Part shown: positions 32,260 through 45,189 of the stretch, in pieces | Layout: each line of letters begins with the position of its first letter | How positions within the stretch are numbered: the stretch's first letter is position 1 | DNA from: Clostridium sp. NkU-1 | GTDB taxonomy: Bacteria > Bacillota_A > Clostridia > Lachnospirales > Lachnospiraceae | DNA length: 64,000 nt | NCBI GenBank assembly: GCA_001312405.1 | Contig: BBDR01000013.1 | Location: 68,223-132,222 of the forward strand | Direction: 5' to 3' | Made by a program: the position numbers and the translations under genes | The notes under the pieces: generated by a model | Told to the model about the DNA's origin: nothing | The model's input: the letters and a program-made list of their open reading frames with translations, nothing else | The model's database searches: none

Positions 32260-32533
32260 CAATGTCAATAAGTTAAGCGATTGATCCAATTGATATCAGA
32301 GCAGTACATCGCTTATGTAATTGGACCTCTTTTTTTAATTATAAGTATCATAATTTATCTTTGTTAAGCACCCTTAAATGATTGTTCAAAATTATATTAC
32401 ATATGGTAAACTATAAAAATAGACTAATTTCTTTCTTAAATGTATTCAGTTTGAATACAATATTTGCTGGCATATTGATGCGGTAAATTCTATGAGAGGG
32501 GGATTAGCTTTTTTTGTTTTGCGTGGTAATTAT

Positions 32534-32563
32534 GGCTGATGTATTAATACATCGGCCTTTTTT
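32534..32563 (+). terminator. Terminator hairpin used as intron target
   Basis: GGCTGATGTATT pairs with AATACATCGGCC (one G-T pair) with almost no loop, followed by six T. The group II intron begins one base later, so this is probably its insertion target. Confidence 0.65.
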
Positions 32564-32564
32564 A

Positions 32565-32869
32565 GTATGACGGGCATGCCCCGAGCTTGGGTGAAAGTCC
32601 CAAGGGGCGTAGTTGCCGATGAACCTGATAGCAATCTGCAAGGTTTGCATCGTGAGGTGCAGGCGGGAAGAAGCAATAGTGAAACCGTAACCTTAATGCG
32701 TAAATCAGGCAGGTAAACGGGGAAAGGCCCGGGACTTATCCCGTGAGGTTTCACATGCGGTCTCATAAACCGTAGTAACAACGAACTGTGAGAAGTCAGC
32801 AGAAGGAGCCGTATGCCGGACGGCATGTACGGTGGTGTGAGAGGGGGAATTTAATTTCCCCTACTCGAT
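32565..32869 (+). mobile_element. ORF-less group II intron (about 305 nt)
   Basis: The 5' end starts GTATGACGGGCATGCCC, and CTTGGGTGAAAGTCCCAAGG plus GTAGTTGCCGATGAACC are recognisable domain I pieces. Domain V is the AGCCGTATGCC/GGCATGTACGGT hairpin at 32807-32833, and domain VI plus the 3' end is a GGGGAA/TTTCCCC hairpin then CTACTCGAT (32834-32869). The reverse transcriptase-maturase normally found in domain IV is entirely absent; GAGAAGTCAGCAGA runs straight into domain V. Insertion directly after a terminator is the habit of class C introns. The rest of 32214-33088 has no gene. Confidence 0.75.
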
Positions 32870-32961
32870 TGCTGCAGCAGGATAGTTTTTGTGATACGCC
32901 ATGAGTGTTATGACTGACAGCCAACCCTTTTAATGAAGAAGGTACGCAGTAAGGGAATTAG

Positions 32962-32987
32962 ACAATAAAAGATAAAAACATATATTA
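32962..32987 (+). promoter_or_regulatory. Possible sigma-K-type promoter of the collagen-like gene
   Basis: ACA, 14 bases, then CATATATTA resembles the sigma-K pattern (AC ... CATAnnnTA). It lies about 100 bases before the collagen-like gene. This would fit an exosporium protein, but short AT-rich matches are easily due to chance. Confidence 0.25.
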
Positions 32988-33088
32988 ATATGTAAGGAGA
33001 TGAAAGCCCTTTATGGTATGATTTCAGCTTTGTACAGAGGTCTTGTAAGTAAAAACTGTGATTTACGCTATAACAGGAGAGGAGTATT

Positions 33089-34144
33089 ATGAATAAATGT
33101 AGAAATTGCAATGAAGGTTGCTGCTCTGATGAAAAACGCTGCTGTAACTCAACAGGATCCCAAGGTTGCAGATGCTGCGTGGGTCCAACAGGACCACAAG
33201 GCTGTCCAGGGCCTATAGGACCAACAGGACCAGCCGGCCCAGTTGGACCAGTTGGGCCGGCTGGTCCAACTGGTGCTATGGGACCAATGGGCCCACGGGG
33301 ATTTGTTGGACCGACTGGCCCAACCGGGCCTACCGGACCATCTGGAACTGCCGGAGCCACGGGTCCCACCGGACCAAGCGGGCCTACTGGGCCTACTGGA
33401 GCCACCGGACCAACCGGCCCCACCGGACCAAGCGGACCTACTGGGCCTGCCGGAGTTACTGGAGCCACCGGACCAACCGGAGACACTGGCCCTGCCGGGC
33501 TTACCGGAGCTACTGGCCCTACCGGGCCGACCGGACCTGCAGGAACGGCCACCAACAGGTCAGGAGTGATTCCTTTTGCCATTGACGATGAATATGCCGA
33601 GGTTTCCACGGATGACCAGGGCAATCCGTCAATCGTTCAATTTGCCGGATTTGAAGCAAATGCAATAAATTCAGGCAGACCAACAGAGCTTCAGGAGGGC
33701 GACTGGGAGGCTGGAACGATTACATTTAACTTCGCTAACTATGATCAATTTTACCGTAGTTGTTTTGTTATGCCTTATGATGCAGTCGTAAAAAATATTT
33801 ATGTACTATTTGGGGCTAAAATGTCAGTCTTTTTACCTGAGGACGCTACACTGTTTCCGTTTGCTGCCCTTGCAGTTTTAACTTCCGATACGCCTGGACA
33901 GCAGACAGGTGAGATGGTGTTTACCATACTCCAGGATACCCTGACCTATTCGGATCCGTTTGTGGCACCGGCAGGTGGAGGGCAGGTTCCTAAATATACA
34001 CTGGAAAGAGGCTCCCTGACAGACATCAATGCCACTATCCCGGCGGGCTCCCTTGTTGGAATTATTGTCGGATGCAGGGCAGAAGGTGTTACTTCAGAAC
34101 TATTCGTCAGATTCTCAGTAAGCGGCGGGATTTTGCTTGAATAA
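33089..34144 (+). CDS. Collagen-like (GXT-repeat) exosporium-type protein
   Basis: 351 aa, intact. A Cys-rich head of about 30 residues ([20 protein letters not shown]) is followed by about 45 Gly-Pro-Thr/Ala/Val triplets (residues 33-152), then a 190-residue C-terminal domain beginning [14 protein letters not shown] that resembles the TNF-like jelly-roll of BclA-type spore filaments. No signal peptide, as usual for exosporium proteins assembled in the mother cell. GGAGAGGAG precedes the ATG. Single-gene transcript between the intron and a terminator. Confidence 0.85.
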   Translation: MNKCRNCNEGCCSDEKRCCNSTGSQGCRCCVGPTGPQGCPGPIGPTGPAGPVGPVGPAGPTGAMGPMGPRGFVGPTGPTGPTGPSGTAGATGPTGPSGPTGPTGATGPTGPTGPSGPTGPAGVTGATGPTGDTGPAGLTGATGPTGPTGPAGTATNRSGVIPFAIDDEYAEVSTDDQGNPSIVQFAGFEANAINSGRPTELQEGDWEAGTITFNFANYDQFYRSCFVMPYDAVVKNIYVLFGAKMSVFLPEDATLFPFAALAVLTSDTPGQQTGEMVFTILQDTLTYSDPFVAPAGGGQVPKYTLERGSLTDINATIPAGSLVGIIVGCRAEGVTSELFVRFSVSGGILLE

Positions 34145-34154
34145 GCAATAAAAG

Positions 34155-34197
34155 AAGGCCTGTATCCGGCCTTGCAGCATGATGCAGGCCTTTTCTT
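34155..34197 (+). terminator. Terminator after the collagen-like gene
   Basis: AGGCCTG (34156-34162) pairs with CAGGCCT (34185-34191), followed by TTTCTTT. Confidence 0.7.
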
Positions 34198-34241
34198 TAT
34201 AAAAAGGAATATCCGTAAAGGATAAGAAGGGAAAAACAGTA

Positions 34242-34484
34242 GTGATGATCAGTGACGAAATTATCCGGATGATAGAGGAAGCGGCACAGCTTCCGGTATC
34301 TGACAGAAAAGCCAATCTTTATAAGAACCTGGGATTTGATTCTCTTTCTTTTATCCATCTTTTACTTAAGATAGAGGATATGTATTCCATTACCTTTGAT
34401 ATTACGGAAATGGAATCTTGTCTGGAAGTCGGCCGAATGATTGAACTGGCTGAGAAGAAAGTAAAGGAGAAAAGTGAAAAATGA
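34242..34484 (+). CDS. Acyl carrier protein
   Basis: 80-aa stand-alone carrier protein. The phosphopantetheine site is the Ser of LGFDSLSFIHLL (residues 30-41), followed by the usual acidic helix. The start is GTG 34242 or ATG 34245, with AAGAAGGG upstream. Its stop overlaps the start of the adenylating ligase (ATGA). It is not the fatty-acid-synthesis ACP by context; with a ligase and a BtrH-like protein it should carry an acyl or aminoacyl group for transfer. Confidence 0.88.
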   Translation: MMISDEIIRMIEEAAQLPVSDRKANLYKNLGFDSLSFIHLLLKIEDMYSITFDITEMESCLEVGRMIELAEKKVKEKSEK

Positions 34485-35945
34485 TCAGAGATTTGCTCAT
34501 AAATCAAACAAACCTGCAAAAACAAGCGATTATTGATGGGGAAACAAGTATTACGTATCAAGACCTGGTACAAAAGGCTATGGCAATTCAGGTCTGCCTG
34601 CAGGAGCCATTGGGAAAATACCGCAATATTTTTACCGGATGGGAGTGATTATATTGCTGCTCTTTTCGGGGTATTCATGTTAGGGAAAACAGCTTTTCCT
34701 ATAAGTGTCCGTCTGACAAAACATGAAGTGATTCCTCTGCTGGACCAGACAGCCACAGATATAATCATTACATCCAGGAGATTCCGCCCGGTTTTTGAAG
34801 AGATAAAATCCACGGATGTACCTGATTTGCAGGTGATTTATGTTGAGGAATGCCAGCTGGAAGAATCCATGCCGATTCTTTTTAAAAACAGTACAGGACC
34901 GGATGAACCCATGATCCTGTTAACAACATCCGGCTCTACAGGCAGGGTCAAAATTGTACCTCTTTCAGAGAGGAACGTTGAGACTTCTGTTTTAGGATAT
35001 ATAGATAAAATGTGTTTTGAGGACATGGATGAGAAGATGATCAGGTACACCCTTGCAGTTCCGTTTTCTTCTGCATACGGATTGATGATCCTGTGTGCCT
35101 GTCTCATGAAAACGTTTCCTATGGTCCTCCTTAAGGAAGACTTTACTTTGGACTCCTTTTATAAAACGGTTCAGGACAACAGGGTGACCCACTATGAAGG
35201 TGGGGCAACGGTTCCATTTTTGATGGAACAAACAGCAGGCAGGCCTTTTCCTTATGATATTCATTTATTAAAATATTTCGGATTCGGAGGAAGCAAGGTT
35301 TCCGGGGTCACATTGAAAAAAACTTTTAACTGCCTATCCGGGAATCCAGCTCTGGCAAGGCTACGGGATGACAGAGCTGCCCCGTTAATTACAAAATGCT
35401 CAAAAATCAGTTTAGAGAAACTGGATTCCGTAGGAAAGGCGATAAAAGGAGTTAAAATATCCATAGAAGCTGACGGGGTAATCACGGATGTTCCTTATAT
35501 CAATGGAGAAATCCTTGTAAAGGGACCAAACGTGATGTCAGGATATTACAGAAATGAAGAGGAAACAAAGAAGGTACTGAAAAATGGCTATTTGTATACG
35601 GGTGATCTTGGGTATTTGGATGAGGACGGCTATTTGTATATCTGCGGGCGGAAGAAAAACGTGATTATTGTCAGAGGCTTCAACGTATATCCGGAAGAAG
35701 TGGAAGCCTGTATCTTAAACAGTCTGCTTGTAAATGATTGTGTTGTCTATGCCGAGACGGATGGCTGGGGAATTGAAACCGTATGCGCAGATATCGTTCC
35801 AGCTGATCCTTTCGCCTGCCGGGAAAAAAATCGAGGAAGAAATCAGGGCTTACTGTAAAGCACATTTGTCAGGATTTAAACAGCCCCGGAAAATACAAAT
35901 GGTTGACGCAATCAGAAAAACTGCGTCTGGAAAAAATGAAAGGAG
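34481..35945 (+). CDS. AMP-forming acyl/aminoacyl-ACP ligase (ANL superfamily; frame-broken)
   Basis: Adenylates a carboxylic acid and should load it on the ACP encoded just upstream; about 485 aa. The P-loop motif is TTSGSTGRVKIVPLS, the ATP-binding core is YTGDLGYLDEDGYLYICGRKK and the hinge is VIIVRGFNVYPEEVEA. The C-terminal Lys region is KTASGK. The start at 34481 overlaps the ACP stop. Breaks: near 34612 (corrected reading NTAIFLPDGSDY), and an extra A in the A7 at 35825-35831 (corrected CREKIEEEIRAYCKAHL). The exact end is unclear because of an A6 near 35933. Substrate cannot be read from sequence. Confidence 0.82.
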
Positions 35946-35959
35946 AAGAGGGGAGCAGC

Positions 35960-36830
35960 ATGAATTTGATTTATTTTCAGGGATTGAACTGCTATTCCAG
36001 CAGCATGATAAATGCTGCTGTTTTCATAGGTGTGGATTACTGGAATGCTTTTGCTGACTTATGGTCGGAAACAGACTTTACGTATGACCAGATCCATCAT
36101 TTATATTTATCCAGAAGAATGCCTGCTAATCTGGAGGCCTTGGGCGTAAGCCAGAAATTTTTAAATTGTTGTTCCAAACAGGAAATGGAGAAAAATATAT
36201 CCCGGCTTACCGCTGGAGAGTGGAATGTAGTTGAAATGGATGCATTTTTCATTCCCTGGGTTCCTTATTATCATACATTACACAGTTTCCATTATTTTAT
36301 TGCCCGGAAGGAGGAAAACGGGGGGTTTTCCTGTTTTGACCCTACTTATGATAAAAAAAGATATAGAGTTAACAGATGAAGATATGATTTCCCATGCCTC
36401 TGATATCTGCCAGATTCATAAGATTAAAGAAAAACAGTTTCGTATGGAAATCCGGCGGGAGGCACAGGAAATTTTGTACACTCATCAGAAAACACAGGAA
36501 AGTCTTCTGGAACAAATTTGGGAATGCGCTTATGGAAAACCGAAAAATGGGGAACTGCTTGCAAGGTACATAGATGCTTTGATTAATAATCGGTATCTTT
36601 ATCTTCATTACCTTCAAAACATGCCGTTGTCCAGCGATAAATATGACAGGTATTTTCATAAGGAATATTTCTTAAAGTGGACGGCAGTGAAGCATGGATT
36701 ATATAAGGCCTCTATCAGGCAGAACAACCGGGAAATCATCAGGGAAGTATGCGGGAATTTCCAGGAACTGATACAGGAAGAAATGGATATTGCCCGAAAA
36801 ATTGAGGCAATGAGCCCTGAAGTGAATTAA
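35960..36830 (+). CDS. BtrH N-terminal-domain-like acyltransferase (frame-broken)
   Basis: About 289 aa. The opening FQGLNCYSSSMINAAVFIG has the Asn-Cys motif of BtrH_N (butirosin H) proteins, a papain-like fold in which the Cys takes an acyl chain from an ACP; FDPTYDKKDIELTDED is also family-like. In butirosin synthesis BtrH moves an ACP-bound side chain to an aminoglycoside. One extra A in the A7 at 36353-36359 breaks the frame. Placed directly after ACP and ligase, it probably completes a three-protein acyl-transfer system. The acceptor is unknown. The assignment rests on the motif and context. Confidence 0.68.
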
Positions 36831-36847
36831 AGAAAAAAACAGCCAGT

Positions 36848-36877
36848 GGGAACCAGATTATCGGTTTCCATTTTTTT
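36848..36877 (+). terminator. Terminator after the ACP/ligase/BtrH cassette
   Basis: GGGAACC pairs with GGTTTCC (one G-T) around AGATTATC, followed by A and T7. Confidence 0.75.
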
Positions 36878-36948
36878 ACTTATAACTTAAATTCATAGTA
36901 TCAATTCCAATCTTATATATTCTTTTCCTGAAAATTATTTTATTTTAG

Positions 36949-36977
36949 TTGAAAAATCCCGATAAATGTTCTATTAT
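36949..36977 (+). promoter_or_regulatory. Sigma-A-type promoter of leuB operon
   Basis: TTGAAA, exactly 17 bases, TATTAT. Transcription would start near 36984, just before the leader hairpins. Confidence 0.75.
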
Positions 36978-36989
36978 GAGAAGAAATAT

Positions 36990-37084
36990 ATTATCGAAAG
37001 CAAAAAAACGCCTTCGATAATCGGATGGACGGCAGTAAAAAAACACTGCCTTTTATCAGAAGTCTGAAAAGCGGTTTCTGATAA
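36990..37084 (+). promoter_or_regulatory. Structured leader upstream of leuB (possible attenuator)
   Basis: Three hairpins in a row: ATTATCGAA/TTCGATAAT (36990-37021), GGCAGT/ACTGCC then TTTT (37031-37054), and TTATCAGAA/TTCTGATAA (37053-37084). The middle one looks like a short terminator, and its T tract overlaps the first arm of the third hairpin, so the two could be alternatives. No T-box GGTGG-ACC motif and no leader peptide rich in Leu/Ile/Val codons was seen. Confidence 0.5.
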
Positions 37085-37126
37085 GTTATATTAGCAAAGT
37101 ACAGTGGCATAGAGGGAGAGGAAGAG

Positions 37127-39895
<2,769 letters not shown>

Positions 39896-39912
39896 GACAA
39901 AAGGAGCGGCCT

Positions 39913-41591
39913 ATGAAAACATTGACAGGAGCAGAAATTGTGATCGAATGCCTGAAAGAGCAGGGAGTGGATACTGTTTTTGGTTATCCGGGCGGTACGA
40001 TCCTGAATATATACGATGCCCTTTATAAGCACCAGGATGAGATAACCCATATCCTGACCTCCCATGAACAGGGCGCAGCCCATGCGGCGGACGGATATGC
40101 AAGAGCCACAGGCAAGACCGGTGTATGTCTTGCCACTTCAGGACCTGGAGCAACCAACCTGGTAACTGGAATTGCAACCGCCTTTATGGATTCCATCCCA
40201 ATGGTTGCCATTACCTGCAACGTGGCGGTGAACCTCCTTGGACGGGACAGCTTCCAGGAGATAGATATTGCCGGTGTGACCATGCCCATCACAAAATACA
40301 ACTTTATCGTTAAAGATATAACAAAGCTGGCAGACACCATCCGCCGGGCATTTTGCATCGCTCAGACCGGAAGACCGGGCCCTGTGCTGGTGGATATCAC
40401 AAAGGATGTAACAGCCGGTACCTTTGAATATGAATATCAGACTCCAGAGCCGATTAAAAGGCAGGAGGATACCATAACCGAGGAGGATTTAGACACAGCG
40501 CTACAGTTGATCCGGAAATCCCAGAAGCCGTATATTTTCGTAGGTGGAGGTGCGGTTGCAGCCAATGCTTCGGAAGAACTTTCTTCCTTTGCCCACAAGA
40601 TCCAGGCCCCGGTGGCAGACAGTCTTATGGGAAAAGGAGCATTTAACGGTACCGATGAATTGTATACCGGAATGGTAGGAATGCACGGGACCAAGACCTC
40701 TAATTTCGGAATTACTGAATGCGACTTATTGATCGTAGTGGGCGCCCGGTTCAGTGACCGGGTGACTGGTAATGCCGCCAAGTTCGCCAGAAGGGCGAAG
40801 ATCCTTCAATTTGATGTGGACCCGGCGGAGATCAATAAGAATGTCAAGACCTATGCCAGTGTGTAGGTGATGTAAAAGTGATCTTAAAAAAGCTCAATGC
40901 CCGTTTAGATCCCATCAACCATGAAGAATGGCTGGCACACATTGACCGGTTAAAGGATATGTATCCCATGCGCTTTGATAAAAGCACTCTGACCGGTCCT
41001 TATGTTATTGAAAAGATTTATGAGATCACACAGGGAGACGCCGTCATCACAACAGAGGTAGGCCAGCATCAGATGTGGGCTGCCCAGTTCTACCAGTATA
41101 AATACCCCAGAAGCTTCATATCCTCCGGCGGTCTTGGAACCATGGGCTACGGCCTGGGGGCTTCCCTGGGAGCAAAGCTGGGCTGTAAGGATAAGGTGGT
41201 CATTAATGTGGCAGGAGACGGCTGTTTCCGGATGAACATGAATGAGATCGCCACAGCTACCCGTTACAATATCCCCATCATCCAGGTGGTTCTAAACAAT
41301 CACGTACTGGGCATGGTCCGCCAGTGGCAGACCCTGTTCTATGGAAAGCGGTATTCACATACAGTGCTTAATGACCAGGTGGATTTTGTAAAGGTAGCGG
41401 AAGGGCTGGGAGCCAAGGCATACCGGGTGACCAGTAAGGAGGAATTTGAGCCTGTCCTCAGAGAAGCTATAGAGTTAAACGTTCCTGTTGTTATAGATTG
41501 TCAGATTCATTGCGATGACAAGGTATTCCCAATGGTATCTCCGGGAGCGCCCATCCAGGATGCGTTTGACGCAGAAGACCTAAAGATTTAA
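39913..41591 (+). CDS. ilvB: Acetolactate synthase large subunit (frame-broken)
   Basis: ThDP enzyme making acetolactate or acetohydroxybutyrate; about 559 aa. FGYPGGTILNIYDAL and the ThDP Glu in SHEQGAAHAADGYARATGK lie at the front; the ThDP-Mg motif GDGCFRMNMNE lies in the C-terminal domain. A single missing G near 40863 gives a stop; corrected it reads TYASVVGDVKVILKKL. Lies 17 bases after ilvD with an AAAGGAG site. The regulatory subunit gene ilvN and ilvC are not present next to it. Confidence 0.93.
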
Positions 41592-41615
41592 GACAAAAGT
41601 ATGAGGAGGAAGATT

Positions 41616-42700
41616 ATGAACAGAGTGTACAATTTTTCCGCAGGACCAGCTGTGTTGCCGGAAGAAGTCTTAAGAGAAGCAGCGGAGGAGATGATGGATT
41701 ACAGAGGCAGCGGTATGTCTGTCATGGAGATGAGCCACAGGTCTAAGCTGTTTGAGACGATCATCGGTGATGCAGAAGCGGATTTGCGGGATTTATTGAA
41801 GATTCCGGACAATTACAAGGTATTGTTTTTGCAGGGCGGTGCCTCCCAGCAGTTTGCTATGGTTCCCATGAACTTATTTAAGAACCGTGTGGGAGATTAC
41901 ATCATTACGGGACAGTGGGCAAAAAAAGGCGTACCAGGAAGCAAAGCTTTACGGCACGGCCAATGCGGTTGCCTCAAGCGCCGACAAGACCTTCAGTTAT
42001 ATCCCCGATGTTTCGGATCTGCCGATTTCCGATGATGCGGATTACGTTTATATCTGTGAAAACAACACGATCTACGGTACAAAGTTCAAAGAATTACCAA
42101 ATACAAAAGGAAAAACACTTGTTGCTGATCTCTCCTCCTGTTTCTTATCGGAACCTGTTGACGTTTCAAAATACGGCTGATTTTTGCAGGCGCCCAGAAG
42201 AACGTAGGGCCTGCAGGCGTGGTAATCGCCATCATCCGGGAAGACTTAATCACAGAGGATGTGCTTCCGGGAACTCCTACCATGCTCCGTTATAAGACCC
42301 ATGCCGATGAGAAATCTCTTTATAACACACCGCCGGCTTATGGAATTTACATCTGCGGAAAGGTGTTTCAATGGTTAAAGAAGCGGGGCGCTTAGATGCC
42401 ATGAAAGAATTCAATGAAAAGAAGGCAGCCATTCTTTATGATTACCTGGACCAGAGCCAGATGTTTACCGGTACCGTAGTAAAGAAGGACCGTTCCCTTA
42501 TGAATGTACCGTTTGTGACCGGTGATGAGGAACTGGATGCACTGTTTGTAAAGGAATCAAAGGCAGCAGGATTTGAAAATTTAAAGGGCCACAGGAGCGT
42601 GGGCGGTATGCGGGCCAGCATCTACAACGCCATGCCAATAGAAGGTGTGGAGAAGCTGGTTTCCTTTATGAAGGATTTTGAAGCAAAGCATGGGAAATAA
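41616..42700 (+). CDS. serC: Phosphoserine aminotransferase (frame-broken)
   Basis: PLP enzyme of serine synthesis, about 361 aa. It begins [18 protein letters not shown]; the phosphate-site stretch is [14 protein letters not shown] and the PLP Lys lies in [12 protein letters not shown]. Start ATG 41616 with GAGGAGGAA upstream. Three breaks: an extra A in the A7 at 41921-41927 (corrected [15 protein letters not shown]), a missing C near 42178 (corrected [13 protein letters not shown]), and a missing A near 42380 (corrected [15 protein letters not shown]). Followed by serA, its pathway partner. Confidence 0.93.
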
Positions 42701-42722
42701 CCATACCGGGAGGAGAGGAATC

Positions 42723-43890
42723 ATGATAAAGAAAATTCATTGCCTCAATGGGGTTTCCGCCTGCGGAACCGCATTGCTGACAGAAGATTATACATTAACA
42801 GATGACATAAAAGAAGCGGATGGTGTCCTGGTACGAAGCGCTTCCATGCATGAGCTGGAACTTCCTGAGAGCCTTTTGGCCGTTGCAAGAGCTGGAGCAG
42901 GAGTCAATAACATTCCCCTGGATGAGTGTGCTGCAAAGGGAATCGTGGTGTTCAACACCCCTGGAGCCAATGCCAACGGAGTCAAGGAGCTGGTTATTGC
43001 AGGCCTTATGATAGCTTCCAGGGATATTGAAGGAGGCATCCGCTGGTGTAAAGACAATAAAGACGATGCAGACATTGCAAAATCTGCGGAAAAAGCCAAA
43101 AAAAGCCTTTGCAGGATGTGAGATCAAGGGAAAGAAGCTGGGCGTTATCGGTCTTGGAGCCATTGGCTCGGAAGTTGCCAATGCCTGCTCTTCCTTAGGG
43201 ATGGAGGTCTACGGATATGATCCCTTTATTTCCATCAATGCAGCATGGAAGCTTTCCAGAAACATCAAGCACATCACCTCCGTGGATACTATTTTCCAGG
43301 AGTGCGATTACATAACCCTTCACCTGCCCTTAATTGATTCCACAAAAGGAATGGTGAATAAGGCTGTCCTTGACCTTATGAAGGACGGTGCTGTGGTCCT
43401 GAACTTTTCAAGAGATGTCCTGGTGAATGAGGATGATATGGCAGAGGCCCTTAAGTCCGGAAAGATAAAGAAATATGTGACCGATTTCCCTAATCCAAAG
43501 TCAGCACATATGGAGGGAGCCATCGTTATCCCACATTTAGGCGCTTCTACTGAGGAATCCGAGGATAACTGTGCCAAAATGGCGGCAGAGGAGATCGTGG
43601 ATTACATTGATAACGGCAACATCCGCAATTCCGTAAACTTTCCTTCCTGTGATATGGGAGTGTGCAAGGCGGCCAGCCGTATCGCAGTGCTTCACTTAAA
43701 TATCCCCAACATGATCGGACAGATTACGGGAACGCTGGCAGCAGGAGATGTGAATATCTCCGATATGACCAACAAAAGCCGTGAAAGATACGCTTATACC
43801 CTGCTTGATCTGGAAAGCGTTCCGGATGAAGAGAGCATAAAGAAGCTAAGTGATATCAAAGGCGTACTCCGGGTAAGGGTGATCAGGTAA
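42723..43890 (+). CDS. serA: D-3-phosphoglycerate dehydrogenase (frame-broken)
   Basis: First enzyme of serine synthesis, about 388 aa, the short clostridial type. NAD-binding GVIGLGAIGSEV, catalytic Arg in NFSRDVLVNED and catalytic His in IPHLGASTEESEDN; a C-terminal ACT-like segment (GQITGTLAAGDVNISDMTN) could sense serine. One extra A in the A7 at 43094-43100 breaks it; corrected AEKAKKAFAGCEIKGKK. Start ATG 42723 with GGGAGGAGAGG. Between serC and the DUF1015 gene in one operon. Confidence 0.92.
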
Positions 43891-43900
43891 AGGAGATATT

Positions 43901-45139
43901 ATGGCAATTGTAAAACCATTTCAATGCGTTAGGCCTGATGAACGGTATGCGGGTCAGGTAGCAGCCCTCCCCTATGACGTATACAGCCGTAAGGAGGCCT
44001 GCCAGGTAACGGCAGCAAACCCAAGGTCATTTTTAAACATTGACAGGCCGGAAACCCAGTTTTCCGATGATGTGGACACTTATGATGACCGTGTGTATGA
44101 AAAAGCCGGGGAGATGCTGAAAGGCTGGATAGAGGACGGGACATTTAAGAAAGATGGTCTGGAAGCTTATTATATCTATGAGCTGACCATGGACGGAAGG
44201 CGTCAGACCGGGATCGTGGCCTGTTCTTCCATTGATGATTACGTAAATGGAGTCATTAAAAAACACGAAAACACCAGAGAAGAAAAGGAAGTGGACCGGA
44301 TCCGCCATGTGGATACCACAGATGCCCAGACCGGCCCTATTTTCCTGGCCTACCGTTCCAATGAAGCGGTCAATGAAATCGTTAATTTAGTAACAGGCAC
44401 AGAGCCGCTGTACGATTTTGTGGCAGAAGACGGAATCAGCCACAGGGTATGGCGGATCCATGACAAAGAAAAGATTTCCCTGATTGAAAAGGCCTTTTGC
44501 ACGATTCCCTCTACCTATATTGCAGATGGCCATCACAGGGCAGCTTCCGCCGTAAAGGTAGGGCTTAAGAGGCGCATGGAAAATCCGGGATATACTGGGG
44601 AAGAACCCTTTAACTATTTCCTTTCTGTGCTGTTTCCCCATGACCAGCTGATGATCATGCCTTATAACCGGGTGGTAAAAGATTTAAACGGCCTTTCAGA
44701 AGAAGATTTTCTTCAAAAAGCAGGGCAGTCCTTTGAAGTGACCTGTATGGGGACCGAAGCCTTCACACCTCCTGGCAAAGGGTCCTTTGGAATGTACTTA
44801 AACAGGAAATGGTACTGCTTAAAGGCTTTAGACTCCCTGAAATCCTCAGATCCGGTAAAGGGGCTTGATGTATCCCTTCTCCAGGATCATCTGCTGGGTC
44901 CTGTTTTAGGGATCGGAGATCCCAGAACGGATAAGAGAATTGATTTTATCGGAGGAATCAGAGGTCTTAAAGAGCTGGAAAAACGTTGCAGCCTGGATAT
45001 GGCGGTGGCATTTTCCATGTACCCCACTTCAATCCAGGAACTGTTTGCCGTGGCAGATGCAGGGCTTTTGATGCCCCCTAAATCCACATGGTTCGAGCCA
45101 AAGCTTCGCAGCGGATTATTTATCCATCTTTTAAAATAA
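43901..45139 (+). CDS. DUF1015 family protein
   Basis: 412 aa, intact. The front KPFQCVRPDERYAGQVAALPYDVYSRKEA and the central YIADGHHRAASAVK are signatures of DUF1015, a family often encoded directly after serC-serA in Clostridia; biochemical role unknown. Preceded by AAAGGAG, 11 bases after serA, and followed by a strong terminator, so it closes the serine operon. Confidence 0.9.
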   Translation: MAIVKPFQCVRPDERYAGQVAALPYDVYSRKEACQVTAANPRSFLNIDRPETQFSDDVDTYDDRVYEKAGEMLKGWIEDGTFKKDGLEAYYIYELTMDGRRQTGIVACSSIDDYVNGVIKKHENTREEKEVDRIRHVDTTDAQTGPIFLAYRSNEAVNEIVNLVTGTEPLYDFVAEDGISHRVWRIHDKEKISLIEKAFCTIPSTYIADGHHRAASAVKVGLKRRMENPGYTGEEPFNYFLSVLFPHDQLMIMPYNRVVKDLNGLSEEDFLQKAGQSFEVTCMGTEAFTPPGKGSFGMYLNRKWYCLKALDSLKSSDPVKGLDVSLLQDHLLGPVLGIGDPRTDKRIDFIGGIRGLKELEKRCSLDMAVAFSMYPTSIQELFAVADAGLLMPPKSTWFEPKLRSGLFIHLLK

Positions 45140-45142
45140 AAC

Positions 45143-45189
45143 ACGCCGTCCCCGGCAGGCAGAAGCCTATGGGGACGGCGTTTCTTTTT
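45143..45189. terminator. Bidirectional terminator
   Basis: ACGCCGTCCCC (45143-45153) pairs perfectly with GGGGACGGCGT (45171-45181), then TTTCTTTTT. It sits between the DUF1015 gene and the convergent LuxR-type gene. Confidence 0.85.

Noticed and set aside
32908..33624. Long minus-strand ORF rich in Gly-Pro-Val
   Set aside because: It is the mirror image of the collagen triplet repeats on the plus strand, with no ribosome site; the plus-strand gene is clearly the real one.
36940..37126. T-box riboswitch before the leuB operon
   Set aside because: No T-box GGTGG-ACC core or specifier-loop arrangement was found; hairpins alone are not enough.
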